A DNA stretch of 43,521 nt, taken from positions 1 to 43,521 of the IMG/VR virus record IMGVR_UViG_3300047472_000108, one strand, 5' to 3'. A program made the translations under genes and the position numbers. Under the pieces are notes generated by a model. It saw only the letters and a list, made by a program, of their open reading frames with translations, made no database searches and had not been told where the DNA came from. Below are positions 32,256 to 39,312 of this stretch, in pieces (position 1 is the first letter of the stretch; every line of letters starts with the position of its first letter). The stretch is from a virus.

Positions 32256-32336
32256 GTAGAAGTAGCTAAATATTAGGAGTAGCTAACCGAGATGTCAATA
32301 GCCACTCCTAATGCTTGAATTGTTAGGATGCGCTAA
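32256..32336. promoter_or_regulatory. Repressor operator cluster (OR equivalent, four sites)
   Basis: Four 14-bp sites resemble TTAGGAGTAGCTAA: 32256-32269 (12/14), 32273-32286 (14/14), 32298-32311 on the minus strand (12/14), and 32323-32336 (11/14). The last reaches the A of the repressor ATG, so bound repressor could shut off its own gene. The first two cover the -10 and start of the cro promoter; the third touches its -35. Confidence 0.8.
32270..32298 (-). promoter_or_regulatory. Early leftward promoter (PR equivalent)
   Basis: Read on the minus strand, TTGACA (32293-32298) and TAATAT (32270-32275) are spaced by exactly 17 bases, a near-consensus sigma-70 promoter. Repressor operators cover or touch both hexamers. 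It drives cro, the CII-like gene and replication genes. Confidence 0.85.
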
Positions 32337-33046
32337 TGACACTCTCTGATCGAATTCGCTGGGCAATGAATGAGGCCGGCATCACCCAGGTCGAGCTGGC
32401 GCGACGCGTCGGTATTGCTCCGCCCAGCGTGCATGGCTGGCTAACTGGTAAAGCTAAATTCCTACGTGGAGAAAATTTGCTACTCGCAGCGAGGGCCCTA
32501 AACGTGAACGAAGATTGGCTTGCGACTGGGAAGGGGGAACCAAACGCCCCGTATACAGTGAATGCGATTGACCTTATGGCGGCACTTGGGGCTCAGTCGG
32601 TGGCCATTGCCGACCCGGATAACCCTGATCTAATCTTGATTCAAAAAGTGAAGCTGAAACTTTCCGCAGGCATTACTGGTTTTGAGACAGTACCTGATAG
32701 AAGCGAGAGCAGCATGGTCACGGTCCCACGCCGCTGGATTGAGAAGAACGACTACTTACCCGAGCGCCTGGTGGCTATTGAGATCAGGGGCGAAAGCATG
32801 GAGCCGGCCCTTTATGCTGGAGACACAGTGATCGTTAACACAGCCGACACAAAGCCAGTGGATGGCGCAGTCTTCGCGGTGAACTATGAAGGCGAGGCGG
32901 TGATCAAGCGCCTGGTGCGCGACCATGGCATGTGGTGGCTAGCTTCCGACCATTACGACCAGCGTATATACGCACGCAAGCGTTGCGAAGGAGCTATGTG
33001 CATCATCGTTGGTCGAGTCGTGCGCAGAGAGAGCGAACGAATTTGA
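32336..33046 (+). CDS. CI-type repressor with S24 self-cleavage domain
   Basis: A 236-residue lysogeny repressor. Residues 1-60 are an HTH_3 domain (TQVELARRVGIAPPSVHGWL). The C-terminal half is a LexA/CI peptidase: the cleavage site is Ala111-Gly112 (KLSAGITG), the nucleophile Ser154 lies in IRGESMEPAL, and the base is Lys191 in EAVIKRLV. RecA-stimulated self-cleavage after DNA damage is therefore expected. AGGA (32325-32328) serves as ribosome binding site and lies inside an operator. It heads an operon with two rex-position genes. Confidence 0.92.
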   Translation: MTLSDRIRWAMNEAGITQVELARRVGIAPPSVHGWLTGKAKFLRGENLLLAARALNVNEDWLATGKGEPNAPYTVNAIDLMAALGAQSVAIADPDNPDLILIQKVKLKLSAGITGFETVPDRSESSMVTVPRRWIEKNDYLPERLVAIEIRGESMEPALYAGDTVIVNTADTKPVDGAVFAVNYEGEAVIKRLVRDHGMWWLASDHYDQRIYARKRCEGAMCIIVGRVVRRESERI

Positions 33047-33135
33047 TAGCAATTCCCACGTGACAATCCGTGAGACTCCAACCAGGCTGGGCCGCTAGAA
33101 TGAATATGGTTCCAGTGCGACGTGTGGAGGATTCA

Positions 33136-33342
33136 ATGACTGTCTACGGCGCCATCGTTCTTATCGTTTTTATAGTCCTCTGCTGCCAGAGGTGGTTCTG
33201 GATGTTAGTGTTTGGGCTTTCGGCGCTGGCTTCCAGCTTCACCGTCTTGGCTTCGATTATTCACTTCCAAATCCTCAATGCAGTTGGATTTTCCGTCCTT
33301 ACCGTGATCCTGTTCACGATCCTTGGGGCAATCTCAAAATGA
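33136..33342 (+). CDS. Small membrane protein in the rex position
   Basis: A 68-residue protein made almost wholly of two or three hydrophobic segments (VYGAIVLIVFIVLCC, FWMLVFGLSALASSFTVLASI, GFSVLTVILFTILGAI). The start at 33136 is fixed by GGAGG 7 bases upstream. It lies between cI and the right operator set, in the cI transcript, like lambda rexB, which is also a membrane protein. There is no sequence similarity to RexB that I can see. It ends with an ATGA overlap into the lipoprotein gene. Confidence 0.75.
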   Translation: MTVYGAIVLIVFIVLCCQRWFWMLVFGLSALASSFTVLASIIHFQILNAVGFSVLTVILFTILGAISK

Positions 33343-33878
33343 GTAGAGCGATCCTGGGTGTGATATTTGCGGCGCTGACTTTAGCTGGCTGCGAGAAAAA
33401 AGTCGAAGTAGGTGAAGGCGGAAAGCCGATGCCGGCAGGCGACGCGTATGCGCAGTCCATAAACAGCATCGAGCAGGACAAAAAGAAGCTTGAACGCCTT
33501 ACGCCAGAAGGCCGTATGTTGGATGCCTCTCTGCAATCCAGTGAATGCGAAGCCTTTCTTACTACGGCAAAGGATGGCGATCAAACAGTTCCTCTTGAAT
33601 TGGCCAGCGATGCTGAAGAGTCCTGCTTGAAAACACTACATGCTGCAGCCTTTGACGTGTTTAACAATGAACTACGCGCCGCATGGGTCTCAAAAATTCT
33701 TGAGGCACGGCGCTCAGGTAAGGTCGAGACCGCAATTTCTGAGCGCGCCAAGCGGGACGCTGGGCTCCAAAGACTCGCGAGGCCCCAGGCTGAAGAAATT
33801 CCCAAACTTCCACAGGAAGTGCCGCCCCTGAAGGCTCCCGTGGCCCCAGCGGATGACAAAAAACATAGGGCCATCTAA
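33339..33878 (+). CDS. Lipoprotein in the rex position
   Basis: A 179-residue predicted lipoprotein: MSRAILGVIFAALTLAGCEK has a clear lipobox (LAGC, Cys18). The mature part is hydrophilic and helical, with two further Cys (SSECEAF, EESCLKT) that might pair, and a Pro-rich C-terminus. ATG overlaps the stop of the membrane-protein gene. Co-expression with cI would put it on the lysogen's envelope, where it could alter phage adsorption or host surface. That role is inferred. A terminator follows at 33921. Confidence 0.8.
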   Translation: MSRAILGVIFAALTLAGCEKKVEVGEGGKPMPAGDAYAQSINSIEQDKKKLERLTPEGRMLDASLQSSECEAFLTTAKDGDQTVPLELASDAEESCLKTLHAAAFDVFNNELRAAWVSKILEARRSGKVETAISERAKRDAGLQRLARPQAEEIPKLPQEVPPLKAPVAPADDKKHRAI

Positions 33879-33920
33879 CTCACCCGCTAAAGTTAGTGTA
33901 GCAATCGTGCACAAACAAGA

Positions 33921-33942
33921 CCCGCTTCGGCGGGTTTTTTTT
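33921..33942 (+). terminator. Terminator of the cI operon
   Basis: CCCGC-TTCG-GCGGG with a stable UUCG-type loop, followed by eight Ts. It lies 43 bases after the lipoprotein stop and just before the second early promoter, so it separates lysogenic from lytic transcription. Confidence 0.92.
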
Positions 33943-33959
33943 CGGCCAAAGAAAAAATA

Positions 33960-33998
33960 TTAGGAACTCCTATTGACAGTCAAATTAGCTAGTCCTAA
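33960..33998. promoter_or_regulatory. Second repressor operator set (OL equivalent)
   Basis: The site at 33985-33998, read on the minus strand, is TTAGGACTAGCTAA, 13/14 to the consensus seen upstream of cI. A second, poorer site at 33960-33973 contains the perfect palindrome TAGGA-AC-TCCTA. They flank the -35 and -10 of the rightward early promoter, 1.6 kb from the first cluster. Confidence 0.78.
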
Positions 33999-34001
33999 TA
34001 T
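33973..34001 (+). promoter_or_regulatory. Early rightward promoter (PL equivalent)
   Basis: TTGACA (33973-33978), 17 bases, TAATAT (33996-34001): the same hexamers and spacing as the leftward promoter. The operator at 33985-33998 lies in its spacer and -10. It drives the recombination operon starting at 34029. Confidence 0.87.
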
Positions 34002-34028
34002 GTGCTTATAGACACCCCGGAGCACACC

Positions 34029-34322
34029 ATGTCCGCCCTCAGCCATCAGCCACAGATCAAAAGCCAGCACTTCGTGGCGCAGTACGACCACAGCGAACTG
34101 CTGCTGAACGTGTACGGCCAGTTCGATGCCGACGGCAACTTCACCCTGGAAGGCATCGGCTTGGCCGGCACCACCGTAGACATCAGCGACCTGATCTCGG
34201 ACGAGCTGGACGCCGTGATCATCGGCTGGGCCGAGTTCATGGCGCCGACCTGGAAGCGCGAAAGCGCGGAGCAGCAGCGCATCGACCACCGCCTGTGGCA
34301 CGAGATGGCGGTGGCGTACTGA
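34029..34322 (+). CDS. First gene of the rightward early operon, hypothetical
   Basis: A 97-residue acidic protein (MSALSHQPQIKSQHFVAQYD...). The start at 34029 has CGGAG 7 bases upstream. It has beta-like segments (LLLNVYGQFDADGNFTLEGI) and a C-terminal helix. No family is recognised. Its place directly after the early promoter resembles that of lambda N or anti-host genes, but nothing suggests an antiterminator (it is acidic, not Arg-rich). Confidence 0.7.
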   Translation: MSALSHQPQIKSQHFVAQYDHSELLLNVYGQFDADGNFTLEGIGLAGTTVDISDLISDELDAVIIGWAEFMAPTWKRESAEQQRIDHRLWHEMAVAY

Positions 34323-34475
34323 GCACGACGTTGGCGCCGGTGGCCTTCGTTAAATCCCCGGCTTGGCCTGGAGTCGGCTCAAGAAATTGACCCTGTGGGA
34401 TCAGCATGCCTCGCTCGCTCTGCGTCAGGAGCCGCCTCACCCACGTTACGGGTGGCCACAACCAAAGGAGATGTC

Positions 34476-34646
34476 ATGAAAACGATCCAATGGCAGGTAA
34501 AGAAGCCGGAAGACTCGCACTGGCTGAACGTCCCCGAGAAGCTGGTGGACAACATGCGCGACCGCGGCTTCCTGGTGAAGGAGCTGGTCGACCGTGACGA
34601 CGCGCAGCAGGAAATCGAAGCTGCGCGCGAACTGGAGGCAGCGTGA
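34476..34646 (+). CDS. Small early phage protein
   Basis: A 56-residue charged protein (MKTIQWQVKKPEDSHWLNVP...) with a helical, Glu-rich C-terminus. It is preceded by AAAGGAG. No family is recognised. Its TGA overlaps the next ATG by one base, so the two are coupled. The 153 bases before it hold no gene. Confidence 0.65.
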   Translation: MKTIQWQVKKPEDSHWLNVPEKLVDNMRDRGFLVKELVDRDDAQQEIEAARELEAA

Positions 34647-34855
34647 TGCCTCGCCTGACGAAAGAGCGGCTGCTGGCCGCCGCCAAGGTGCACACGATCT
34701 TCGTGCACCGCTTCTATTGGTCGCACGACGAGCGCCGCCGGATGGCCCGCCGCCTGTGCGCCGACGGCCTGCTGGTCATGGTCGAGAAAAGCCGGGAAGG
34801 CTTCCGGTACCGCGCTGCCGAAGTGGAAGACAAGCGCGCGGGAGCTGGAGCATGA
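34646..34855 (+). CDS. Small basic early phage protein
   Basis: A 69-residue, Arg/Lys-rich protein (MPRLTKERLLAAAKVHTIFVHRFYW...RRMARRLCADGLLVM). It may have a winged-helix-like fold, judging by the helix-strand pattern ending EGFRYRAAEV. ATG at 34646 is preferred over GTG 34643 since GGAGG lies 7 bases before it. It overlaps both neighbours by 1-4 bases. Confidence 0.65.
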   Translation: MPRLTKERLLAAAKVHTIFVHRFYWSHDERRRMARRLCADGLLVMVEKSREGFRYRAAEVEDKRAGAGA

Positions 34856-34992
34856 AGCGGCTGCGCCAGCTGGCCGCTGACCTGGTGTACGTGATCGACA
34901 CCTATGGCTGGGTGCCCATGGCTCTGGTGCTGGTGCTGCTGACCATGGGCGGCGCGATCGATAACCCCGTTCTCAATCCACAGACTTTCTAA
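34852..34992 (+). CDS. Very small single-span membrane protein
   Basis: A 46-residue product: MKRLRQLAADLVYVIDTYGW then a hydrophobic span VPMALVLVLLTMGGAI and a short polar tail. The ATG overlaps the previous stop (ATGA), and GGAG lies upstream. The AAGGAG for RecT follows its TAA. Its role is unknown. Confidence 0.65.
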   Translation: MKRLRQLAADLVYVIDTYGWVPMALVLVLLTMGGAIDNPVLNPQTF

Positions 34993-35000
34993 GGAGTCAT

Positions 35001-35993
35001 ATGAGCAACGCCCTCTCCATCGTCACCGGCGCGATTCAGGAAGCCCGCGATGACTTTTCCCGTGTGCTAGTCGACCGTTCGATTTCTTTCGAGCGCGAGT
35101 CGGGCTTTGCCATCCAGATCCTGCAGAACAACGACTACACGATGAAGATCGCGATGGGGGATAAGACGTCCCTGATCGCTGCCATCACCAACATCGCTGC
35201 CATCGGCATCAGCTTGAACCCCGCGCGCAAGCAAGCCTACCTGGTGCCGCGCGGCGGGAAGATTTGTCTGGACATCAGCTACGTCGGTCTGCTGGATATC
35301 GCGATCGCGTCGGGCTCCATCGTCTGGGGCCAGGCCGAGCTGGTGCGCGAGAACGATGCATTCCGCAAGGTTGGCATGGACAAGCAGCCGGTTCATGAGT
35401 TCGAACCGTTCGGGAAGGACCGCGGCGCAATCGTCGGCGGGTACGTGGTCGTGAAGCTGCACAACGGCGACTACCTGACCACCACGATGGACATTGAAGA
35501 AGTGTTCAGCATCCGCGACCGCTCCGAGTCGTGGAAGAAAAAGAGTGGTCCGTGGAAGACGGACGAGGGCGAAATGATCAAGAAGACCGTGATCCGCCGC
35601 GCCTACAAGCTCTGGCCGAAGACCGAGCGCCTGGACAGCGCGATGAATCAGCTCAGCGAAAACGGCGAACGTCTGGTCGACATCAATGAAAAGCCGGACA
35701 GCTGGATCGACGTGGCGCCGATGATCGCTGATGCATTGTCCACCCGCACTGATGCGGATGCTCTGGCCTATTGGAAAGCGAACAACGGGCGCCTGGCCCA
35801 CCAGCCGTCCGACCACAAGCGCCTGAAGGATGCGATCGCCACGCACCGTCAGGCCCTGCGCGATGCTGCAGCTGCGGCGAACACCGTTGATGCTGAGATG
35901 CGGCCGGTAGTGGAGGAGCCGCCAGCCCCAGCTGCGGAGCGCGAGCTGAGCGACGAAGAGAAAGACTTCCTGCGCACCGGAGGCCAGCAATGA
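35001..35993 (+). CDS. recT: RecT-family single-strand annealing protein
   Basis: A 330-residue recombinase that anneals complementary single strands made by the exonuclease encoded next. The RecT core spans about 30-225, with SLIAAITNIAAIGISLNPARKQAYLVPR and ISYVGLLDIAIASGSI as clear family blocks. The C-terminal 80 residues are Ala/Glu-rich. AAGGAG precedes the ATG. Its stop overlaps the exonuclease start. Confidence 0.92.
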   Translation: MSNALSIVTGAIQEARDDFSRVLVDRSISFERESGFAIQILQNNDYTMKIAMGDKTSLIAAITNIAAIGISLNPARKQAYLVPRGGKICLDISYVGLLDIAIASGSIVWGQAELVRENDAFRKVGMDKQPVHEFEPFGKDRGAIVGGYVVVKLHNGDYLTTTMDIEEVFSIRDRSESWKKKSGPWKTDEGEMIKKTVIRRAYKLWPKTERLDSAMNQLSENGERLVDINEKPDSWIDVAPMIADALSTRTDADALAYWKANNGRLAHQPSDHKRLKDAIATHRQALRDAAAAANTVDAEMRPVVEEPPAPAAERELSDEEKDFLRTGGQQ

Positions 35994-36754
35994 AATTCAT
36001 CGAATGCGCCCAGGGTACGGCTGAATGGCTCGCCGCGCGCTGCGGCAAGATCACGGCGAGCGAGTTCGCCACCGTCTGCATGCTGGTGGGTGGGCTCACC
36101 GCGCAGCAGCTGCAGTACGTCAACGCAGTTCGCGCCGGCATGGCAGCGAAAGAAGCGGCGGCGCTGGCCGGCTACAAAGCTACGCCCACGGCGGATGTCA
36201 TTAAGCGCGCCCTGGCTGGCGAGCGCACCCAAGACTTCTCCGACACCGCGAAGCGTTACGCGGCCGACCTGTCGATTGAGCGCATCAGCGGCTACCCGCA
36301 CGGCGAGCCGCCGAAGGCCTGGGTGCTCGAACGCGGCCACATCATGGAAGAGCAGGCGCGGCGCTTCTACGAGGGACGGACTGGTGCCTTCGTAACCGAG
36401 GCCGGCATCTGCCTGACCGACGACGAAGTGTTCGGCTACAGCACCGATGGCTTGGTCGATGACGACGGCCTGATCGAGATCAAGGCGCCCATCGACAGCC
36501 TCAAGATCCGCGCCATGCTGGAAACCGGTGACACGTCCGAGTACGACCACCAGATGCAGGGCGGCATGTGGATCACCGGCCGCAAGTGGTGTGACTTCAT
36601 CATGTATGTGCCTGACCTGGCCAACGCCAGCAAGGACCTGTTCGTCAAGCGCGTGATGCGCGACGACGCGGTCATCGACTCGATGGTGGCCACCCTGGCG
36701 CAGTTCGACCAGCTGGTGGTCGCGAACGAACACTTCTTCCGCAAGGCGGCCTGA
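35990..36754 (+). CDS. YqaJ-type 5'-3' exonuclease (lambda Exo family)
   Basis: A 254-residue nuclease that resects double-strand ends for RecT. Family motifs are GTAEWLAARCGKITAS (residues 9-24), GHIMEEQARRFYE (116-128), the catalytic STDGLVDDDGLIEIKAP with Asp153, Glu163 and Lys165, and HQMQGGMWITGRKWCDF. The 4-base overlap with recT is the usual pairing. Confidence 0.93.
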   Translation: MKFIECAQGTAEWLAARCGKITASEFATVCMLVGGLTAQQLQYVNAVRAGMAAKEAAALAGYKATPTADVIKRALAGERTQDFSDTAKRYAADLSIERISGYPHGEPPKAWVLERGHIMEEQARRFYEGRTGAFVTEAGICLTDDEVFGYSTDGLVDDDGLIEIKAPIDSLKIRAMLETGDTSEYDHQMQGGMWITGRKWCDFIMYVPDLANASKDLFVKRVMRDDAVIDSMVATLAQFDQLVVANEHFFRKAA

Positions 36755-36785
36755 TCGTCTTGGCTCACATCACCTGGAGATATAC

Positions 36786-37193
36786 ATGCTATTCAACGCA
36801 ATCGAGGCTGGAAAGCTCACTCAAGACCAGGCCGTCACCAAATATTGGGGCGGTACTATCGAATCCACGCCACACCCGAAATATCGATACGGATGCGATG
36901 CCCACCCGCATGGCTGGACCGAGATCACCCAGGAAGAATTCGCGCAGTCGGACTTCTTCCGGTATAGCCCCTATGCGACGGGCTGGTCGCGCACGCTGCT
37001 CGGCGATGCCCGTATGTTCTTCCTACCACGCGACGTCGGCTATGCGCTGATCGGAGACTACTGGGAAAAGACTGTCCGCATCTTCAAGTTCGGCTGCCAG
37101 CACGAAAGCACGAGCAAGGAGGTCGGCCGTTGCCTGACTGAGTACACCTGCAAGAAATGCGGGTATGTAGAAGTGATCGACTCGTCTGATTGA
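36786..37193 (+). CDS. Phage protein with C-terminal zinc-binding motif
   Basis: A 135-residue protein of unknown function. The C-terminus has CQH, C, and CKKC (GCQHESTSKEVGRCLTEYTCKKCGY), likely one zinc. The middle is aromatic-rich (DFFRYSPYATGWSRTLLG). GGAG precedes the ATG. It lies in the recombination operon. Confidence 0.7.
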   Translation: MLFNAIEAGKLTQDQAVTKYWGGTIESTPHPKYRYGCDAHPHGWTEITQEEFAQSDFFRYSPYATGWSRTLLGDARMFFLPRDVGYALIGDYWEKTVRIFKFGCQHESTSKEVGRCLTEYTCKKCGYVEVIDSSD

Positions 37194-37195
37194 TC

Positions 37196-37432
37196 ATGGC
37201 CATCCAGCGCATCAGCCAATGGCTCGCCCTCCGCTGCAAGGAAGCGCAGTTCCAGCGCTTCCTGCGCGTGCCGGACGAAGCCACGGCGGTGCACAGCGTG
37301 CGTGCCATCTGCGAGGTGAAGTCACGAGGCGAGATTGACCGCGATGCGCGGGCGCAGAAGCGCTTCCACGACTTCATCCGTCTTCCTTACATCCAGTTTT
37401 CCAACGACCCGAAGAACCTGATCAAGGAGTAA
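37196..37432 (+). CDS. Hypothetical recombination-operon protein
   Basis: A 78-residue protein (MAIQRISQWLALRCKEAQFQ...) with a basic helical centre and an aromatic end (RFHDFIRLPYIQFSNDPK). ATG at 37196 is preferred to an upstream TTG at 37190. Such proteins recur beside phage recT/exo pairs, but no function is known to me. The weak spacing from the previous stop implies coupling. Confidence 0.65.
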   Translation: MAIQRISQWLALRCKEAQFQRFLRVPDEATAVHSVRAICEVKSRGEIDRDARAQKRFHDFIRLPYIQFSNDPKNLIKE

Positions 37433-37437
37433 TGCCC

Positions 37438-37977
37438 ATGTTCGAAATCCGCAATCTGCCGGTGAAGCTGGCATCCGTCAACGCCCGCGCCGAGTTGCAT
37501 GGCGAGGAGAAGAAGCCAGCCTTCGACCTGAAGCTGGAAGCCAATCTGTCAAACGATGCGCTGATCGAATTCCATTCCGAGCTGCGTCAGATGCTTTACA
37601 AGAAACCGGACGATCCTGACCTGGCCGAACAGGGCCAGCCTGCTGAGGCGCTGACCGCGCTGCGGTTCCCGAAGTTGGGCGCCCTGAAGTGGGACTTCGA
37701 ATCCGAAGGCTACAGCGTGCGCGTGGCCTACGGCATCGGCGGCAAGAGCGACATCAACCTGGGTGAGTGCAAGGTGCACAAGTTCAGCTTCCAGCCGCAG
37801 AACGGCGGCACGGTGGCCGTGGGCCTGACCGTGATCGCGCACCCGGAGACGGCCGACGTGGGTCGCCTGTGCGAAATGATCCAGCAGACGGTGGAGATGG
37901 ACGTGCTGCCGCCGGAGCCGAAGACCGTGCAGGAACTGTTCGGCGACAAGCCAAAGAAACAGAAGAAGGCGGCCTGA
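37438..37977 (+). CDS. Hypothetical recombination-operon protein (possible accessory)
   Basis: A 179-residue alpha/beta protein (MFEIRNLPVKLASVNARAEL...), beta-rich in the centre (SVRVAYGIGGKSDINLGECK, TVAVGLTVIAHP) with a Lys-rich end. ATG at 37438 is chosen over ATG 37432 because AAGGAG gives proper spacing of 8. Proteins of this type often accompany recT/exo. A role in single-strand binding is possible but not shown. Confidence 0.7.
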   Translation: MFEIRNLPVKLASVNARAELHGEEKKPAFDLKLEANLSNDALIEFHSELRQMLYKKPDDPDLAEQGQPAEALTALRFPKLGALKWDFESEGYSVRVAYGIGGKSDINLGECKVHKFSFQPQNGGTVAVGLTVIAHPETADVGRLCEMIQQTVEMDVLPPEPKTVQELFGDKPKKQKKAA

Positions 37978-37979
37978 CC

Positions 37980-38093
37980 ATGCGACCGATCAAAGCCCTG
38001 GGCCCGCACCGCTGCGTTTGCTGCGGCCAACCTCAGGGTGCGCCGCACCTGGCCGGCTGCCGGTTCGCCAAGTTCGCCGCTATACCGAAGTAG
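37980..38093 (+). CDS. 37-residue cysteine-rich protein
   Basis: MRPIKALGPHRCVCCGQPQG followed by APHLAGCRFAKF has CVCC and H-x4-C, a small zinc-knuckle-like pattern. ATG at 37980 overlaps the previous TGA region (CCTGACCATG). It is too small for prediction programs to favour, but the spacing and Cys pattern support a gene. The function is unknown. Confidence 0.55.
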   Translation: MRPIKALGPHRCVCCGQPQGAPHLAGCRFAKFAAIPK

Positions 38094-38123
38094 GGAGTAA
38101 CGATGTTGCAGCTACTCGTTAGA

Positions 38124-38762
38124 TCACTGGGGTTCATCTTCACGCCGTGCGCGTGCGGCCCGCACTTGCTCTGGCAAGGTATAGATGTAAGTGAACAGCG
38201 CGCGGCAGAACGTGCGCATCTGATTGACGACGTCTTCCGTGATTTCGTCTTCGTGGACGGCATCATTGCCATCCAAGCGCAATTCGTGTGCCCAGTCTTT
38301 AATGTCTGCAGTGATATGACCTGCAGCGAACATCTTGTCGATGCGTTTTTCGATCTTCCAGGCGTCGATATCCGGGGAATACGCCTTGAGTCCCTGCTCC
38401 ATGGCTTTCCTGTACATGGCAGCCGCTGCGTCAAATTGCTTGCCCTAAAGGGAATGCTCGGCCTGCTTGAATGCCCGCGCTACCGGTTCGGGAACGTGGG
38501 CAGGTATGTCTATGGTTTGCGGCGCTGGATAGATGCACAAAAGCATAAACGCAGAGGAACGTTCAGCAATCTCACCCGGATGCAGTCTGGGGTCGTTGGT
38601 CCCCGACGCCTGGATCATGAAAGAGGCGGGCATGTAACAGGATGAGCACACGCCGAACCCTAGCCAAATACGAGAATTCTGCGGGTGCTGTATCGCTGCA
38701 TTCAGCGGGAACGAACTCCGCTTTGCGTCGCAATGCGGGCAATCGATATTGATAACAGCCAT
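38124..38762 (-). pseudogene. DUF4145-like gene interrupted by an in-frame amber codon
   Basis: A leftward frame of 213 codons encodes a zinc ribbon (C8, C11, C39, C42: CPHC...CSSC), a linker PETIDIPAHVPEPVARAFKQ-type, and a helical DUF4145 domain (MYRKAMEQGLKAY, AAGHITADIKDWAHELRLDG, NDAVHE). A TAG at 38445-38447 cuts it after residue 105 with no frameshift: reading resumes GKQFDAAAAMYRK in the same frame. CAG to TAG is the simplest cause. GGAG precedes the ATG. It lies against the operon direction, so it is a moron. It may be dead, or two polypeptides, or read through. Confidence 0.78.
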
Positions 38763-38831
38763 CTCTACTCCTATACGAATTTGACATTCAAAAGTATCTC
38801 ACATGCTTGAAGTGTTTTTAGAAAGGCTGAT

Positions 38832-39308
38832 ATGAACGATTTTATTAGGAGCAACCAACGCGCCAAGTTCGAAGCCTGGGCCCGGCGCTTGCAACTGGAC
38901 CCCGATAGCACTGAGCTTATCGTGGTGACGGCCCTGTCGGCGTGGCAAGCTGCTCTGGTAGCAGCGCAAGCTGAAGCCAGTATGCCGGATGAAAAGCGCG
39001 AGCGAGGCCGCCTGCAAGGCCTGCGCGACGCCATTAATATCATCGACCTACTGGACGACGGCGAGCAATCGGAATACAGGGCGTGCAAAGAGGGGATTCA
39101 GCTGGTGATCAACGGTGCCACAGCACGCCTGAGGGCTGCGATGCCGAATGCCGACTGCAGCGGCGAGCCCGCGAACTGTCCGGACAACGAAGGCCACGGC
39201 TGCGCCTGCAGCGCTACGGCCTTGGCTGGGAGCCAGTGCGAGGTCTGCGCCGACACGGGCGTCACGTTCGGCAAGCAGTGCGCGTGCAAGACGGAAAGGG
39301 TGGGGTGA
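38832..39308 (+). CDS. Phage protein with Cys-rich C-terminus
   Basis: A 158-residue protein. The N-terminal 105 residues are helical (QRAKFEAWARRLQLDPDS, LSAWQAALVAAQAEA). The C-terminal 50 hold eight Cys (CSGEPANCPDNEGHGCAC, CEVCADTGVTFGKQCAC), like a DnaJ-type or zinc-finger tail. GAAAGG precedes the ATG. No family is assigned. Confidence 0.68.
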   Translation: MNDFIRSNQRAKFEAWARRLQLDPDSTELIVVTALSAWQAALVAAQAEASMPDEKRERGRLQGLRDAINIIDLLDDGEQSEYRACKEGIQLVINGATARLRAAMPNADCSGEPANCPDNEGHGCACSATALAGSQCEVCADTGVTFGKQCACKTERVG

Positions 39309-39312
39309 TCCT

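Noticed and set aside
38103-38645. Rightward 180-codon frame with a good GGGAG site before ATG 38103
   Set aside because: It is antisense to the zinc-ribbon/DUF4145 frame, which has recognisable domains. The stray start may be a relic of a gene displaced by the moron.
38781-38803. TTGACA upstream of 38832 as a promoter
   Set aside because: No acceptable -10 lies 16-18 bases downstream.
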